Shown: positions 1 through 8,964, counted from the first letter of the stretch. The stretch is DNA of 64,000 nucleotides from Alkalihalobacillus sp. YIM B00296 (GCF_020179385.1 NZ_JAIBLJ010000015.1:1-64000), one strand, 5' to 3'. Made by a program: numbers and translations. The notes: generated by a model not told the origin, from the letters alone.

Positions 1-143
1 ATTTTATTCAAAGTCGAAATTAACGCACTACAGGAATGCTAACGGGCAGTATTATGGAGTAACATATAAATTAAAACGACTTAATTGTTATATTTTTAAG
101 TACAGTAAAGTTTCTTACATCAAAAATTAAACAATTATATTTT

Positions 144-172
144 AACCCCGTCCTAAAATTTAGAACGGGGTT
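144..172. terminator. Strong hairpin downstream of the first carboxypeptidase gene
   Basis: The arms AACCCCGT and ACGGGGTT enclose a second pairing CTAAA/TTTAG with one C-A mismatch, giving a stem of about 14 pairs. It lies about 40 bases after the stop of the minus-strand gene that ends at 211. No clear T-run follows on either strand, so terminator function is inferred from position. The first 143 bases of the window hold no recognisable gene, only short open frames cut by the window edge. Confidence 0.45.
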
Positions 173-210
173 ATGTGTGTTAGAGGTTTGAAAAATAAAT
201 AACTTTATTG

Positions 211-1353
211 TCAATTTACAACTGGTACAATCCCTGCATAATCTGTCAAGTATCCGTCTGCAGGATAGGCAGGGATGTCATTCCAATGATCAGGATCGAC
301 TTCATGGATCTTGTTCGAAGCGATTCCCATCAACAATTCTTTTAACGCCAAGTAGTTTTGCTTAGTCAAATATCCATTTGATTTCTGACCTAGGTTCCCT
401 TCTCGTGTATTCCCTTTCGTTTCAAAAAAGATCGCAGGGTTGCTATGACCATCAGGATTCAAATTATTGTAATTCAAACCAAGCATCATGGCTGAAACGA
501 CTCCGCCTTTGATGTCTATATAATATTTTGCATCGTCACCACCGACCTGATATTGATCGATGTGCGTGTATCCATAGCTGGTAAGCTCGTCATACACATA
601 GGCTTGCATCTGTTTTGTGACCTTGTTATAGTAACCGTCTTGCAACCTAGGGAGCGTCGGTCCATCTGGTGCTAGCGAAATACCAAGTGAAAAACTGGTT
701 GATTCATTTGTTCCATAGACAGTCTTGAAGCCTTGATGGTGTAAATCGATCGCGAAATCCGGCTTAACATCTGTCCAATAGGAATAAACAACTTCAGACT
801 CCTTTGCTTCAAAACCATCCAGCTTCCAATCCCGGTTGAGATCGACATAAGCCGAGTCACTAACGGGTTCACCGTTCTCATCCATCAGTTGTGTTCCTCT
901 CGTATTCATGATACTTCCGTCAGGATTATACATCGGGATCACGTAAAGAGTAAGTTCATCCAGTAACGTCTTCACTTCCGGATTCCCTGAACTTCCTAAC
1001 GTTTTTAAAAGTTGCATGACAGCCTCTGTCGTCAATTTCTCATCGCCATGGATCTGTGCCTGGATCCAGACTTTCGTGTTCCCTTCACCGACTTTTGCAA
1101 CGTAAATGCTTCGGTCCTGCTCTGATTTCCCGTATTCATCCAGTGTAGAAACGTCGATTTTTCCGTTGCTCTTCTGTTCAAGATGGGAAAGCTGATCAAC
1201 CATCTCCTCATATGTCATGATGCTGCTGATATTATCGTTACCGTTTGTTGATGGGCCACCAGGCTTCGTGTTCCCTGCCGCATAAACACTGCTAGCTCCT
1301 AGTACTATCCCGACAATGGACAGGAATGTAATGAATTTCATCAACTTTTGCAC
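211..1353 (-). CDS. Secreted M14-family zinc carboxypeptidase
   Basis: The product of 380 residues is a peptidase of the M14 (carboxypeptidase A/T) family, which removes C-terminal residues or cleaves gamma-D-Glu-type peptides outside the cell. A signal peptide covers about residues 1-25 (hydrophobic core FITFLSIVGIVLGA, cleavage near VYA-AG). Zinc ligands are visible as QIHGDE (His and Glu) and DLHHQG (His). The catalytic Glu is in FFETKGNTRE near the C terminus. The GTG start sits nine bases after GGAGG. The gene follows a related M14 gene by 53 bases on the same strand and is probably co-transcribed with it. The substrate is unknown. Confidence 0.85.
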   Translation of the reverse strand: MQKLMKFITFLSIVGIVLGASSVYAAGNTKPGGPSTNGNDNISSIMTYEEMVDQLSHLEQKSNGKIDVSTLDEYGKSEQDRSIYVAKVGEGNTKVWIQAQIHGDEKLTTEAVMQLLKTLGSSGNPEVKTLLDELTLYVIPMYNPDGSIMNTRGTQLMDENGEPVSDSAYVDLNRDWKLDGFEAKESEVVYSYWTDVKPDFAIDLHHQGFKTVYGTNESTSFSLGISLAPDGPTLPRLQDGYYNKVTKQMQAYVYDELTSYGYTHIDQYQVGGDDAKYYIDIKGGVVSAMMLGLNYNNLNPDGHSNPAIFFETKGNTREGNLGQKSNGYLTKQNYLALKELLMGIASNKIHEVDPDHWNDIPAYPADGYLTDYAGIVPVVN

Positions 1354-1406
1354 GTATTAAAACCTCCTACTTTAAACTGGAATCATTCCTATCTGGAAAG
1401 CAGTGT

Positions 1407-2450
1407 TCATTCGCCTTTCCAACCGCTTTCCGGCAACGTATCCCAGAAGGATGTATCCGCTGTTTCAATCGAACCATCGGCAATTGCCTTCAAAGATGCT
1501 TCCATGGCCACTACAGCTTGCTGGATCAAGTATCCGTTACTCTTTTGACCTAACACATATGGCTCGTAGTAATGATCGGCCATCCCTCTCATTTCCATTA
1601 ACAGTGTGGAAATCCCGTATTCCAGAGCAATTCCGTTTCTACCAATCGTTGGAGCTGTACCACCAACATACTTGGACAATGTTCCGTAACCCTTCGCTTC
1701 GACTGCTTCATAGACTACTGAGCCGAGTTTTTTAGAATTCTCTACCACTTCAGGTGAAACATTCTCATTGGTAGGGTAAAGGATCGATCCAGATACAAGT
1801 TCGTCACTATCTCCCAATGTCGTTTGTGTCCCCTGATGATGGAGATCAATCATGTAATCAGGTTGATATTTTTTCAGGACATTTTCATGGAACGCCTGTG
1901 TTTCCGGCTGTTCTTTCGCAACATGGTCACGGTTCAGATCCACTTCATTAGCGTTATAACGCGTGTGTGTCCCTGATACATAATCTTCAAGTGAAAAATT
2001 GACGTCTCCTTCTGCTCCATCAACATTCAGGCGAGGAGCAACAAGCACATTCACGTTCTCAAGTATGTGCTGTACATCCTTCCCGTTCGAAGCCAAGTGC
2101 TGGATCAATTTCAATGCACCTTCTGTGATCAAGGTTTCATTTCCATGCTGTTGGGTTAAAAATAAAATAGTTGGATTATCAGGATTGCTTATGAATTTCG
2201 CAAGGTACAGATCTCTATTTTTCACTGACTTACCATACGATTCGACAGTCAATGCTTCGGATTTCTTATCCTGTTTCTCTAAGAAATCAACCATTTCCTC
2301 ATAATTGTGGAGTCTTTCATTTTTGATTGTTTCATTTCCATTGTAATTAGGACCCTCTCCAACTGCATACGTATCACCGACAGGAAAGCTGAAAAGCATC
2401 CCAGCACTAAGCGCAACACTCGACAAAACCGTCATCGTTCTCTTCATCAT
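1407..2450 (-). CDS. Secreted M14-family zinc carboxypeptidase, paralogue
   Basis: The product has 347 residues and a signal peptide (about residues 1-30, core VLSSVALSAGMLFSF). It is a full-length M14 domain with QQHGNE (two zinc ligands), DLHHQG (third ligand) and LLMEMRG, which carries the probable catalytic Glu. It shares layout and motifs with the next gene downstream, so the two look like an old tandem duplication that has diverged. The ATG start follows AAGGAAGGGGAAAA. Bases 2451-2754 upstream hold only its presumed promoter region and no other gene I can support. Confidence 0.85.
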   Translation of the reverse strand: MMKRTMTVLSSVALSAGMLFSFPVGDTYAVGEGPNYNGNETIKNERLHNYEEMVDFLEKQDKKSEALTVESYGKSVKNRDLYLAKFISNPDNPTILFLTQQHGNETLITEGALKLIQHLASNGKDVQHILENVNVLVAPRLNVDGAEGDVNFSLEDYVSGTHTRYNANEVDLNRDHVAKEQPETQAFHENVLKKYQPDYMIDLHHQGTQTTLGDSDELVSGSILYPTNENVSPEVVENSKKLGSVVYEAVEAKGYGTLSKYVGGTAPTIGRNGIALEYGISTLLMEMRGMADHYYEPYVLGQKSNGYLIQQAVVAMEASLKAIADGSIETADTSFWDTLPESGWKGE

Positions 2451-2754
2451 TTTTCCCCTTCCTTTCGAAAATCGAAATATATGTACATCCTTCTATTAAA
2501 ACTGACAAATTACCTTCAATATGAAAATAAACAGGAAGGAACAGCTAAGTTTTCGACAAGATCGAACATACTTACACAAAAGGAGGGACTTCAGAACTAG
2601 GCTTTTATATTCAATTATCTTATAAGGGGTAGTGATAGAAGCAGCTCTATTGATTCGACATTTTCCCAGGTAGCCATTTCTTGATCTTCTGAAACTATCA
2701 TGCTTTTAAATCGTCTATATATGAGAGGTATTTTAAGGTAATACTGTCATTGCG

Positions 2755-2783
2755 ATGTGGGTTTTGACAAAATGTGATATAAT
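2755..2783 (+). promoter_or_regulatory. Extended -10 promoter for the LCP gene
   Basis: TATAAT at 2778-2783 is preceded by TG one base upstream (TGATATAAT), an extended -10 element. The attractive TTGACA at 2764-2769 is only eight bases away, too close to serve as its -35. The -35 at normal spacing is poor. The start codon of the LCP gene lies about 50 bases downstream. Confidence 0.5.
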
Positions 2784-2838
2784 TTTGCAGAATGTAAAAC
2801 TTCATAATTACCGACTACTGATGGTGGTGAATATAGAT

Positions 2839-3831
2839 ATGGCTTCTCGAATGGAGCAGAAAAGGAAAAGACATAAGAAGGGAAGTTTTCTGAAGAAGAC
2901 TTTGTTGGTTTTGGGGATTCTTTTTATCGCAGTGGCAGGTTATGCAGCGATCCAATACTATCAAGGTCTGCAACAGGCAAAACCTTCTGAAGAGATGGAA
3001 AGTGATTATGAATTCAATCCCCCTGAGGAAGAAATCGAGGGGAAATATAATGTGCTTTTATTAGGTGTCGACACTAGAGGAGAAGAGGACTCGAGAACGG
3101 ATACGATCATGATTGCACAATACGATACAAATACCGAAGAAACAAAACTTGTTTCCCTAATGCGGGATTCTTACGTCGAAATACCTGGTTATAGCAAAAA
3201 TAAGATCAATGCGGCCTTTTTCCATGGCGGCCCTGAGCTTTTACGAAAAACGATCAAGCATAATTTCGGCATAGATATCCATTACTACGCTTTGGTCGAT
3301 TTCAAAGGGTTTGAGCATGTAGTAGATACAATCGCGCCAGATGGGATTGAAATGGATGTCGAAAAACGGATGTCGCAGAATATCGGTGTTACACTCGACC
3401 CTGGTGTCCAGAATCTGAACGGGAAGGAATTACTCGGTTATGCAAGGTTCCGACATGATGCTGAAGGAGACTTCGGCCGGGTAAAACGCCAACAAAAAGT
3501 GATTACAGCAGTGAAAGATGAGTTCACAAGCCTGTATGGAATTTCCAAGCTTCCGAAGGTTATGGGGACGATTCAACCTTATATTGATACGAACATGAAA
3601 ATGTTGACCGCAATCGGTCTTGCAAAAGATGTCATGTTGAATAAGAGTGAGATCGAGACGATGAAAATCCCGATTGATAACACGTGGAATGATCCAACTT
3701 ATCAGGGTATAGGCCAAGTGCTTGAAATGGATATGGAAGCCAACAAACAAGCCTTGCAAGAATTCCTGGGATTAGACCCTAATTCCTCGAACATGACAAC
3801 TCAATCCGATGATGAAGAACCCGAATCATAA
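2839..3831 (+). CDS. LytR-CpsA-Psr (LCP) family cell-wall glycopolymer ligase
   Basis: LCP proteins transfer lipid-linked anionic polymers such as teichoic acid to peptidoglycan on the outer face of the membrane. The start was chosen at 2839 because GGTGGTGA lies eight bases upstream and translation then begins with a basic tail and one membrane segment (about residues 20-38). The LCP domain follows with LLLGVDTRGEEDSRTDTIM (residues about 73-91), SLMRDSYVEIPG and RFRHDAEGDFGR, which holds the conserved arginines that bind the pyrophosphate. The length of 330 residues is typical. A second LCP gene lies at 56389. Which of TagT/U/V it corresponds to cannot be decided. Confidence 0.88.
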   Translation: MASRMEQKRKRHKKGSFLKKTLLVLGILFIAVAGYAAIQYYQGLQQAKPSEEMESDYEFNPPEEEIEGKYNVLLLGVDTRGEEDSRTDTIMIAQYDTNTEETKLVSLMRDSYVEIPGYSKNKINAAFFHGGPELLRKTIKHNFGIDIHYYALVDFKGFEHVVDTIAPDGIEMDVEKRMSQNIGVTLDPGVQNLNGKELLGYARFRHDAEGDFGRVKRQQKVITAVKDEFTSLYGISKLPKVMGTIQPYIDTNMKMLTAIGLAKDVMLNKSEIETMKIPIDNTWNDPTYQGIGQVLEMDMEANKQALQEFLGLDPNSSNMTTQSDDEEPES

Positions 3832-3856
3832 GAAAAGCGCAAACGCCCTGATTAAC
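3829..3856 (+). repeat. 5' fragment of the 230-base dispersed element
   Basis: The bases AAGAAAAGCGCAAACGCC and the following CTGAT match the first about 25 bases of the element at 14212 almost exactly, and similarity then stops. It begins at the stop codon of the LCP gene, so it is probably a truncated copy or a solitary end. Confidence 0.55.
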
Positions 3857-3890
3857 AGATTCTGAGCCAGAGTTTCGCTTAAAAAGAAGA

Positions 3891-3938
3891 AAGCTGCCTC
3901 AAACATCTAAAGAAGATGTTGACCGGGCAGCTTTTTTT
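3891..3938. terminator. Terminator between convergent genes
   Basis: The outer arms AAGCTGCC and GGCAGCTT enclose an inner stem AACATCT/AGATGTT, followed by TTTTTTT on the plus strand. The minus strand also reads into T-rich sequence, so it may serve both the LCP gene and the decayed gene that ends at 3947. Confidence 0.85.
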
Positions 3939-3946
3939 AAGTGTTT

Positions 3947-4823
3947 TTATTTGTTTGGGTGCAAATTCAGCAAATCCATTTTCACTGCCGTATCTTTATA
4001 TGCAGGGGTATCGGTATCTTTATCCACTTCACTCAACGTCAACCTGTTTACTGCTAGATCCCCATTATCATTCAAGGGAATGTACAGCTCTTTCCCTTTC
4101 ACTCGTTCTGTAACCACGACCCTGCCTTTGACCGAGCCTGTCTGTGACGTCAGTCTTACTGTAGACCCGTCTTTCAGACCACGCTCTTTTGCCAGCTCAG
4201 GAGATACCTTAATAAAACAGAATGGGGTTTTCCGGGTGATCCCTTCTGACTTGTAGGTCATATTCCCCTCATGGAAATGCTCGAGCAACCGTCCGCTGTT
4301 GACATGAAGGTCATACTCTTCATCAGTACCTGTCGGCTCTGTCCAATCGACAAAATACAATCTTGCTTTTCCGTCATCAAAATACACCTGCAAACAATGG
4401 TGTCAGCTTAGCGATTTCATCCATGATTTGAGCGGGCTTTGATAATCCGATCCAGCTTCAAGTTCATTCGCGACCATTTGCGTGATTACCCAATCGGGCT
4501 TTGCATCGCCACGTGTAGGAAGAACCGGATAGATCCGCTGGATACGCCGTTCCGTATTCACGAATGTCCCTTCTTTTTCAAGACTCGGTACTGCCGGTAA
4601 AATCCCATCCGCAAACTCTGAAGTCCTTGATAAAAACAAATCCTGAACGATAAAGAAATCAAGCTGTTTAAAACCGCGCTGGACGTATCGGGTCAAGGCT
4701 TTCGTGGAAACAGATGGCCGGTACATTGACATCTTCCGTATTTAAGAATTGCAGTACATTCTGCCCTTCTGACGCCTGATACTCAGTCCCATTTACAATT
4801 ACTCGAACCATCTCCCCAGACAA
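3947..4823 (-). pseudogene. Remnant of formate dehydrogenase alpha subunit (molybdopterin oxidoreductase)
   Basis: Three pieces of one protein lie in order on the minus strand. A TTG start at 4823, well spaced after AAGGAGGG, gives MVRVIVNGTEYQASEG and then ICFHESLDPI, the beginning of the N-terminal 2Fe-2S domain. Near 4690-4710 this passes out of frame into LDFFIVQDLFLSRTSEFAD and ILPAVPSLEKEGTFVNTERR, which belong to the catalytic molybdopterin domain. Several hundred middle residues, including the ferredoxin cysteines, are therefore missing. The piece ending at 4403 shifts frame where IMDEIAKLTP should be read. The last piece (4393-3947) carries the molybdopterin dinucleotide-binding domain (FDDGKARLYFVDWTEPTG). 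At least one large deletion and two frameshifts make it non-functional. Confidence 0.85.
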
Positions 4824-4868
4824 GGTTGAACCCTCCTTATTTTTCGTCGTAAACAGAGCAATCGATCA

Positions 4869-4991
4869 TCAGGATGAAAATCCACCACTCACTATAAACC
4901 CGTATCTAGTACTCTGTTTCCCTTTCAATCCTGCTATAAACCATTTATCAATATTCCAGTGATCCTCATCGATAGTTGGTGCTCCGTGCAT
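4869..4991 (-). CDS. Possible 40-residue protein upstream of the formate dehydrogenase remnant
   Basis: An ATG at 4991 preceded by GGGAGGG (ten bases) opens a frame of 40 codons beginning MHGAPTIDEDHWNIDKW. It lies 45 bases upstream of the fdh remnant on the same strand. I do not recognise it. It may be a small gene of the former fdh operon, a remnant, or chance. Confidence 0.3.
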   Translation of the reverse strand: MHGAPTIDEDHWNIDKWFIAGLKGKQSTRYGFIVSGGFSS

Positions 4992-5143
4992 TTTCAATAT
5001 TCCCTCCCAAGAATTGAATGTTTAAAACCGATAAGAACGGGAAAAATGATATGATGTATACATAGATTCTTACATAAGGGGGAGGGTCTGCTTTGAAGGG
5101 TGAAATACGTCGAACGAAAAATCCGATGATAAGAGCCTAAAAG

Positions 5144-5173
5144 TTTGACCTATATTGACCTATTGAGTAAGAT
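5144..5173 (+). promoter_or_regulatory. clpP promoter with CtsR operator
   Basis: TTTGACCTATATTGACC (5144-5160) is, on the other strand, GGTCAATATAGGTCAAA. That is the CtsR heptad direct repeat (RGTCAAA-NAN-RGTCAAA) with one mismatch. It overlaps the -35 box TTGACC (5145-5150), which has a 17-base spacer to TAAGAT (5168-5173). A repressor bound here would cover the promoter, as known for class III heat-shock genes. Confidence 0.82.
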
Positions 5174-5219
5174 GAAGTAAAGCCATAAAGATACTTATGG
5201 AAAGAGGAGGATTTCTGAA

Positions 5220-5819
5220 ATGAACTTAATCCCAACAGTTATTGAACAAACGAACCGCGGGGAACGTGCCTATGACATTTACTCCCGCCTTCTAAAAGAT
5301 CGTATCATCATGTTAGGAAGCGCGATTGACGACAATGTCGCAAACTCGATTGTTGCGCAACTCCTATTCTTGGCTGCCGAAGATCCTGATAAAGACATTT
5401 CACTTTATATCAATAGTCCTGGAGGATCCATCACATCAGGTATGGCGATTTATGATACGATGCAATTCATCAAGCCGAAAGTCAGCACAATCTGTATCGG
5501 TATGGCAGCATCAATGGGGGCATTCTTACTTACAGCTGGAGAACCTGGAAAACGTTTCGCCCTTCCGAACAGTGAAGTGATGATTCACCAGCCACTAGGC
5601 GGAACACAAGGTCAAGCGGCTGATATTGAAATCCATGCTCGTCGTATCATTGAGATGCGTGAGAAACTCAATAAGATCATCGCAGAACGTTCAGGTCAAC
5701 CCCTAGAGATTGTTGAACGTGACACAGATCGAGATAAATTCATGAGTGCTGATGCAGCGAAAGAATACGGTCTGATTGATGAGGTTATCGAAAAACCAGT
5801 AACCCAAGATAGTAAATAA
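5220..5819 (+). CDS. clpP: ATP-dependent Clp protease proteolytic subunit
   Basis: This is the serine peptidase core of the ClpXP and ClpCP proteases. Fourteen subunits form the barrel that degrades unfolded and regulatory proteins in the cytoplasm. The product has 199 residues, near the B. subtilis length. The catalytic triad is visible: Ser98 in GMAASMGAF, His123 in MIHQPLGG, and Asp172 in DRDKFMSA. The oligomer handle region follows His123. The start follows AGAGGAGG at a good distance. It is transcribed alone from a CtsR-controlled promoter and ends at a strong terminator, so heat and protein stress should induce it. Confidence 0.97.
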   Translation: MNLIPTVIEQTNRGERAYDIYSRLLKDRIIMLGSAIDDNVANSIVAQLLFLAAEDPDKDISLYINSPGGSITSGMAIYDTMQFIKPKVSTICIGMAASMGAFLLTAGEPGKRFALPNSEVMIHQPLGGTQGQAADIEIHARRIIEMREKLNKIIAERSGQPLEIVERDTDRDKFMSADAAKEYGLIDEVIEKPVTQDSK

Positions 5820-5866
5820 TCGTTCGAGAGGCAGCTGGACCAGCAGCCCTATTTAAAATTAGAAAG

Positions 5867-5904
5867 AGCCACTGAGAAAAATGAAAATTCTCAGTGGCTT
5901 TTTG
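5867..5904 (+). terminator. clpP terminator
   Basis: A perfect 12-base stem, AGCCACTGAGAA with TTCTCAGTGGCT, is followed by TTTTT. Confidence 0.93.
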
Positions 5905-6048
5905 CCTTTTTAAGTCTTCTTTTTAATCAATTCTTTCTTTTTTCATAGATGCAAACACAATAAGCTAATTTCGGATATACCCCCGATTGTTCAATATAAT
6001 ACTGTCCCAACCGCCTTAGTTGAAAGCATAATTTTCAAGAAACAGTGT

Positions 6049-6077
6049 TTGACACTTTTTGATGACCATGCTAGTAT
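6049..6077 (+). promoter_or_regulatory. metE promoter
   Basis: TTGACA (6049-6054), a 17-base spacer and TAGTAT (6072-6077) with an extended TG (TGCTAGTAT) form a sigma-A type promoter. It starts transcription about 15-20 bases before the SAM riboswitch. Confidence 0.75.
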
Positions 6078-6100
6078 TCTTTTAACAATCCAATTATGAA

Positions 6101-6209
6101 TCTCTTATTCAGAGTGGTGGAGGGACTGGCCCGATGAAACCCGGCAACCGATCAAACGATGGATCCTGGTGCCAATTCCAGCAAAGCGAATGCTTTGAGA
6201 AATAAGAGA
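6101..6209 (+). promoter_or_regulatory. SAM-I (S-box) riboswitch
   Basis: The S-box core is clear: AGAGTGGTGGAGGGACTGGC, CCGATGAAACCCGGCAACC, then GGTGCCAATTCCAGCAAAG. The P1 arms TCTCTTATT (6101-6109) and AATAAGAGA (6201-6209) are perfectly complementary. When S-adenosylmethionine binds, the downstream terminator at 6225 should form. It lies before the cobalamin riboswitch in the same leader. Confidence 0.96.
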
Positions 6210-6224
6210 GGTCTTTCCAACCGA

Positions 6225-6249
6225 AACCTCTCCTCCGAGAGGTTTTTTT
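6225..6249 (+). terminator. Expression-platform terminator of the SAM riboswitch
   Basis: AACCTCTC and GAGAGGTT form the stem, followed by TTTTTTT. The 5' arm can compete with the 3' arm of the aptamer P1 (AATAAGAGAGG), as in other S-box leaders. Confidence 0.92.
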
Positions 6250-6273
6250 ATGAATAAAATCAATATTGACATT

Positions 6274-6438
6274 CCATAGGTGCTGGACCGTAAGACAGGT
6301 CTAGCTTAAAAGGGAAGTCCGGTGAGATTCCGGCACGGTCCCGCCACTGTATATGGGAGCAGCCTGCACGCATGTCACTATCTCTGGATGGGAAGGCGCA
6401 GGTATGTGATGAGCATAAGTCAGGAGACCTGCCTATGG
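6274..6438 (+). promoter_or_regulatory. Cobalamin riboswitch
   Basis: The B12-box features are present in order: AAAAGGGAAGTCCGGTGAGA, CCGGCACGGTCCCGCCACTG, GGGAAGGCGCAGG, and the B12 box ATGAGCATAAGTCAGGAGACC. The P1 arms CCATAGG (6274-6280) and CCTATGG (6432-6438) pair perfectly. Adenosylcobalamin should shut off metE, because a B12-dependent enzyme can then do the reaction. Boundaries are taken from P1. Confidence 0.95.
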
Positions 6439-6536
6439 AGCCCTACACTACGACCTACGAGGAATAGGCAGGTGTTGGCATTTTACGGGATTCGTCTGTC
6501 TTCTTTCTACAGCTTTTTCCCTGTGCCGCTCCGCTG

Positions 6537-6563
6537 TCTCTCTTCTGGAAAGAGGGATTTTTT
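6537..6563 (+). terminator. Expression-platform terminator of the cobalamin riboswitch
   Basis: TCTCTCTT pairs with AAGAGGGA (one G-U pair), followed by TTTTTT. It sits 33 bases before the metE start codon and would end transcription when B12 is plentiful. Confidence 0.85.
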
Positions 6564-6596
6564 ATTGGATTGAAAACGGAACATGGAGGAATGGCA

Positions 6597-8900
6597 ATGC
6601 AAAATGCAAAGAGTTCAACTATCGGTTACCCGAGAATCGGTGAAAAACGCGAATGGAAGAAAGCACTCGAACGGTTTTGGAAAGGACAGCAGACCGAAGA
6701 GGAGCTGCTTGCGGAAATGGAACAGCTCCGCTTGAAGGACTTAAAGAAGCAAAAGGATTTCGGCGTCGACTGGATCCCAACCGGGGACTTCAGCTTTTAT
6801 GACCATGTGCTTGATACAGCAGTCATGTTCGGATTCATCCCGGAGCGTTTCCAGTCATCAGGGGAAGGATCGCTACTTCAAACGTATTTTGATATCGCCC
6901 GTGGGACCAATGAAGCCGTCGCATCCGAAATGACCAAATGGTTCAATACCAATTATCATTATATCGTTCCTGAAATTGAGAACGACGCAAAACCATTCCT
7001 GACAGAAAATCGCCCGCTTGCCTATTTCCTTGAAGCGAAAGAAAAGCTAGGCATCTTAAGTAAGCCTGTTTTTCTCGGCCCAATCACCTTTTTGAAACTT
7101 GCGAAAGGGTTTGAGAAGGAAGCGTTCGGAGATCTTCTGGAAGCACTGGTACCGCTATACATACAAGTGCTGCAGGAGCTGGAAAAGGAAGGCGCAGAAT
7201 GGGTGCAGATCGACGAACCGATTTTATGTACAACCTTGGATAAAGAAGAGCTTGCCTATTTCAAAAAAGTGTACGGGAACATTAAACGCGAACTTCCTAA
7301 CTTGAAAGTCCTTCTGCAAACGTATTTCGAATCGATCGATCACTATGAAGAAGTCCTGTCTCTCCCTGTAGACGGTCTCGGAATCGATTTCGTCCATGAT
7401 ACCGGGGAAAATCTTGCCGCTCTGAAAAAACATGGCTTCCCTGCTGACAAAACCCTTGCTGCAGGTCTCATCGATGGTAGGAACGTATGGCGCAGTGATT
7501 TGGAGAAAACGTGGCAGCAACTCGAAGTGATCCGCGAGCATGTCAATAATGAACATTTGATCATCCAACCATCCTGTAGCTTGCTGCATGTACCGGTTAC
7601 GACTGATTCAGAAGAACATTTAGAAAATAAACTGAAGCACGCTTTAGCCTTTGCTGATCAGAAATTGCAAGAGACCGTGCTTTTGACCAAAGGTGTGAAC
7701 GATGGAAAAGACAGTATCACTGCCGAAGTAGAGAAGCAGATGAGCCGTCTTGACCAGTTTTGGAATTCAACGGAACGCAATAACCCTAGCGTTCAGGAGG
7801 AAGTGCAAAACTGGGAAGGAAAAGAGCCAGCCCGTGCCCTTCCTTTCACTGAACGCCAGGCATTGCAGCAGAAGGTTTTCCAGCTTCCATTACTACCGAC
7901 CACAACCATCGGAAGCCTTCCGCAAACGTCAGAAATCCGGCAAGCACGCTCCCGTTTCCGTAAAGGGAAATGGTCAAAAGAAGCTTACGAGACGTTCGTT
8001 AAAGAAAAAACATCCGAATGGATTGATCACCAAGAAGAAATTGGGCTAGACGTTCTCGTTCATGGAGAATTCGAACGGAACGATATGGTCGAATACTTTG
8101 GTGAAAAGCTCAAAGGATTCGCCTTTACTGATTATGCGTGGGTTCAATCTTACGGTTCCCGCTGTGTGAAGCCGCCGATCATTTTTGGTGATGTGGCCTT
8201 ACCAGAACCGATGACCGTCAAGGAAATCACCTATGCCCAGTCACTCACGAAAAAACCGGTAAAAGGAATGCTTACAGGGCCGATCACGATTCTGAATTGG
8301 TCCTTCGTCAGAGACGACATCAAACCGTCCGAGGTCACAAAACAAATCGCCTTGGCATTGGAAAAGGAAATTAAACATTTGGAAAACAACGGCATCAGCA
8401 TGATTCAGGTTGATGAACCAGCACTCCGTGAAGGCTTGCCGTTAAAAAAAGGTAAACAGCAAGCGTATCTTAATGAAGCAGTCTATGCTTTTAGACTCGC
8501 CACTTCATCTGTTAAAAATGAAACACAAATCCATACTCATATGTGTTACTCCGAATTCGGGGAAATCATCGATACGATCGACCAACTGGATGCAGACGTC
8601 ATTTCGATTGAGGCTGCCCGCAGTCACGGGGAATTAATTGAAGACTTTGAGAAAATCGGTTACGACAAAGAAATCGGACTTGGCGTGTACGATATTCACA
8701 GTCCTCGTGTCCCAAGCATCGAAGAAATGGAAAGAAGCATTCTCCGCGCCTTGCAGGTCCTTGACCCCCGCCAATTCTGGGTCAACCCTGACTGCGGCCT
8801 GAAAACCCGCGGCATCGAAGAAAGTATCGCCGCTCTGAAAAACATGCAGGAAGCAGCCCTTCGTGTACGTGAAAACCAGACAGCTTCAGTAATAGGGTAA
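6597..8900 (+). CDS. metE: Cobalamin-independent methionine synthase
   Basis: MetE transfers the methyl group of 5-methyltetrahydropteroyltri-L-glutamate to homocysteine, the last step of methionine synthesis. The product has 767 residues with both the N-terminal and the catalytic C-terminal barrel. Zinc ligands by position are His648 and Cys650 (HTHMCYSEF), Glu672 (SIEAARS) and Cys733 (NPDCGLK). The proton-donor His is His701 (YDIHSPR). The spacing matches the E. coli enzyme with an offset of seven. The ATG at 6597 was chosen because GGAGGA ends six bases before it; an ATG at 6591 and a TTG at 6570 are alternatives. Two riboswitches with separate terminators control it. Confidence 0.97.
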   Translation: MQNAKSSTIGYPRIGEKREWKKALERFWKGQQTEEELLAEMEQLRLKDLKKQKDFGVDWIPTGDFSFYDHVLDTAVMFGFIPERFQSSGEGSLLQTYFDIARGTNEAVASEMTKWFNTNYHYIVPEIENDAKPFLTENRPLAYFLEAKEKLGILSKPVFLGPITFLKLAKGFEKEAFGDLLEALVPLYIQVLQELEKEGAEWVQIDEPILCTTLDKEELAYFKKVYGNIKRELPNLKVLLQTYFESIDHYEEVLSLPVDGLGIDFVHDTGENLAALKKHGFPADKTLAAGLIDGRNVWRSDLEKTWQQLEVIREHVNNEHLIIQPSCSLLHVPVTTDSEEHLENKLKHALAFADQKLQETVLLTKGVNDGKDSITAEVEKQMSRLDQFWNSTERNNPSVQEEVQNWEGKEPARALPFTERQALQQKVFQLPLLPTTTIGSLPQTSEIRQARSRFRKGKWSKEAYETFVKEKTSEWIDHQEEIGLDVLVHGEFERNDMVEYFGEKLKGFAFTDYAWVQSYGSRCVKPPIIFGDVALPEPMTVKEITYAQSLTKKPVKGMLTGPITILNWSFVRDDIKPSEVTKQIALALEKEIKHLENNGISMIQVDEPALREGLPLKKGKQQAYLNEAVYAFRLATSSVKNETQIHTHMCYSEFGEIIDTIDQLDADVISIEAARSHGELIEDFEKIGYDKEIGLGVYDIHSPRVPSIEEMERSILRALQVLDPRQFWVNPDCGLKTRGIEESIAALKNMQEAALRVRENQTASVIG

Positions 8901-8964
8901 TCGAAAAGCTATTGCGATCAATCATTTTTTGACCAAGCTCTCCGCTGTCTGTCAAAAGCTAGAA

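Noticed and set aside
1-143. A frame open from the window edge to about 128 on the plus strand
   Set aside because: It is too short and AT-biased to tell a gene end from chance, and no family could be recognised.
2764-2783. TTGACA followed by TATAAT before the LCP gene, read as a standard promoter
   Set aside because: The spacer is only eight bases. The TATAAT works better as an extended -10 without that -35.
5093-5140. A TTG-started 15-codon frame with GGGGGAGGG upstream, just before the CtsR operator
   Set aside because: It lies upstream of the mapped-looking clpP promoter and is very short. There is no sign of conservation, so it could not be supported as a gene.
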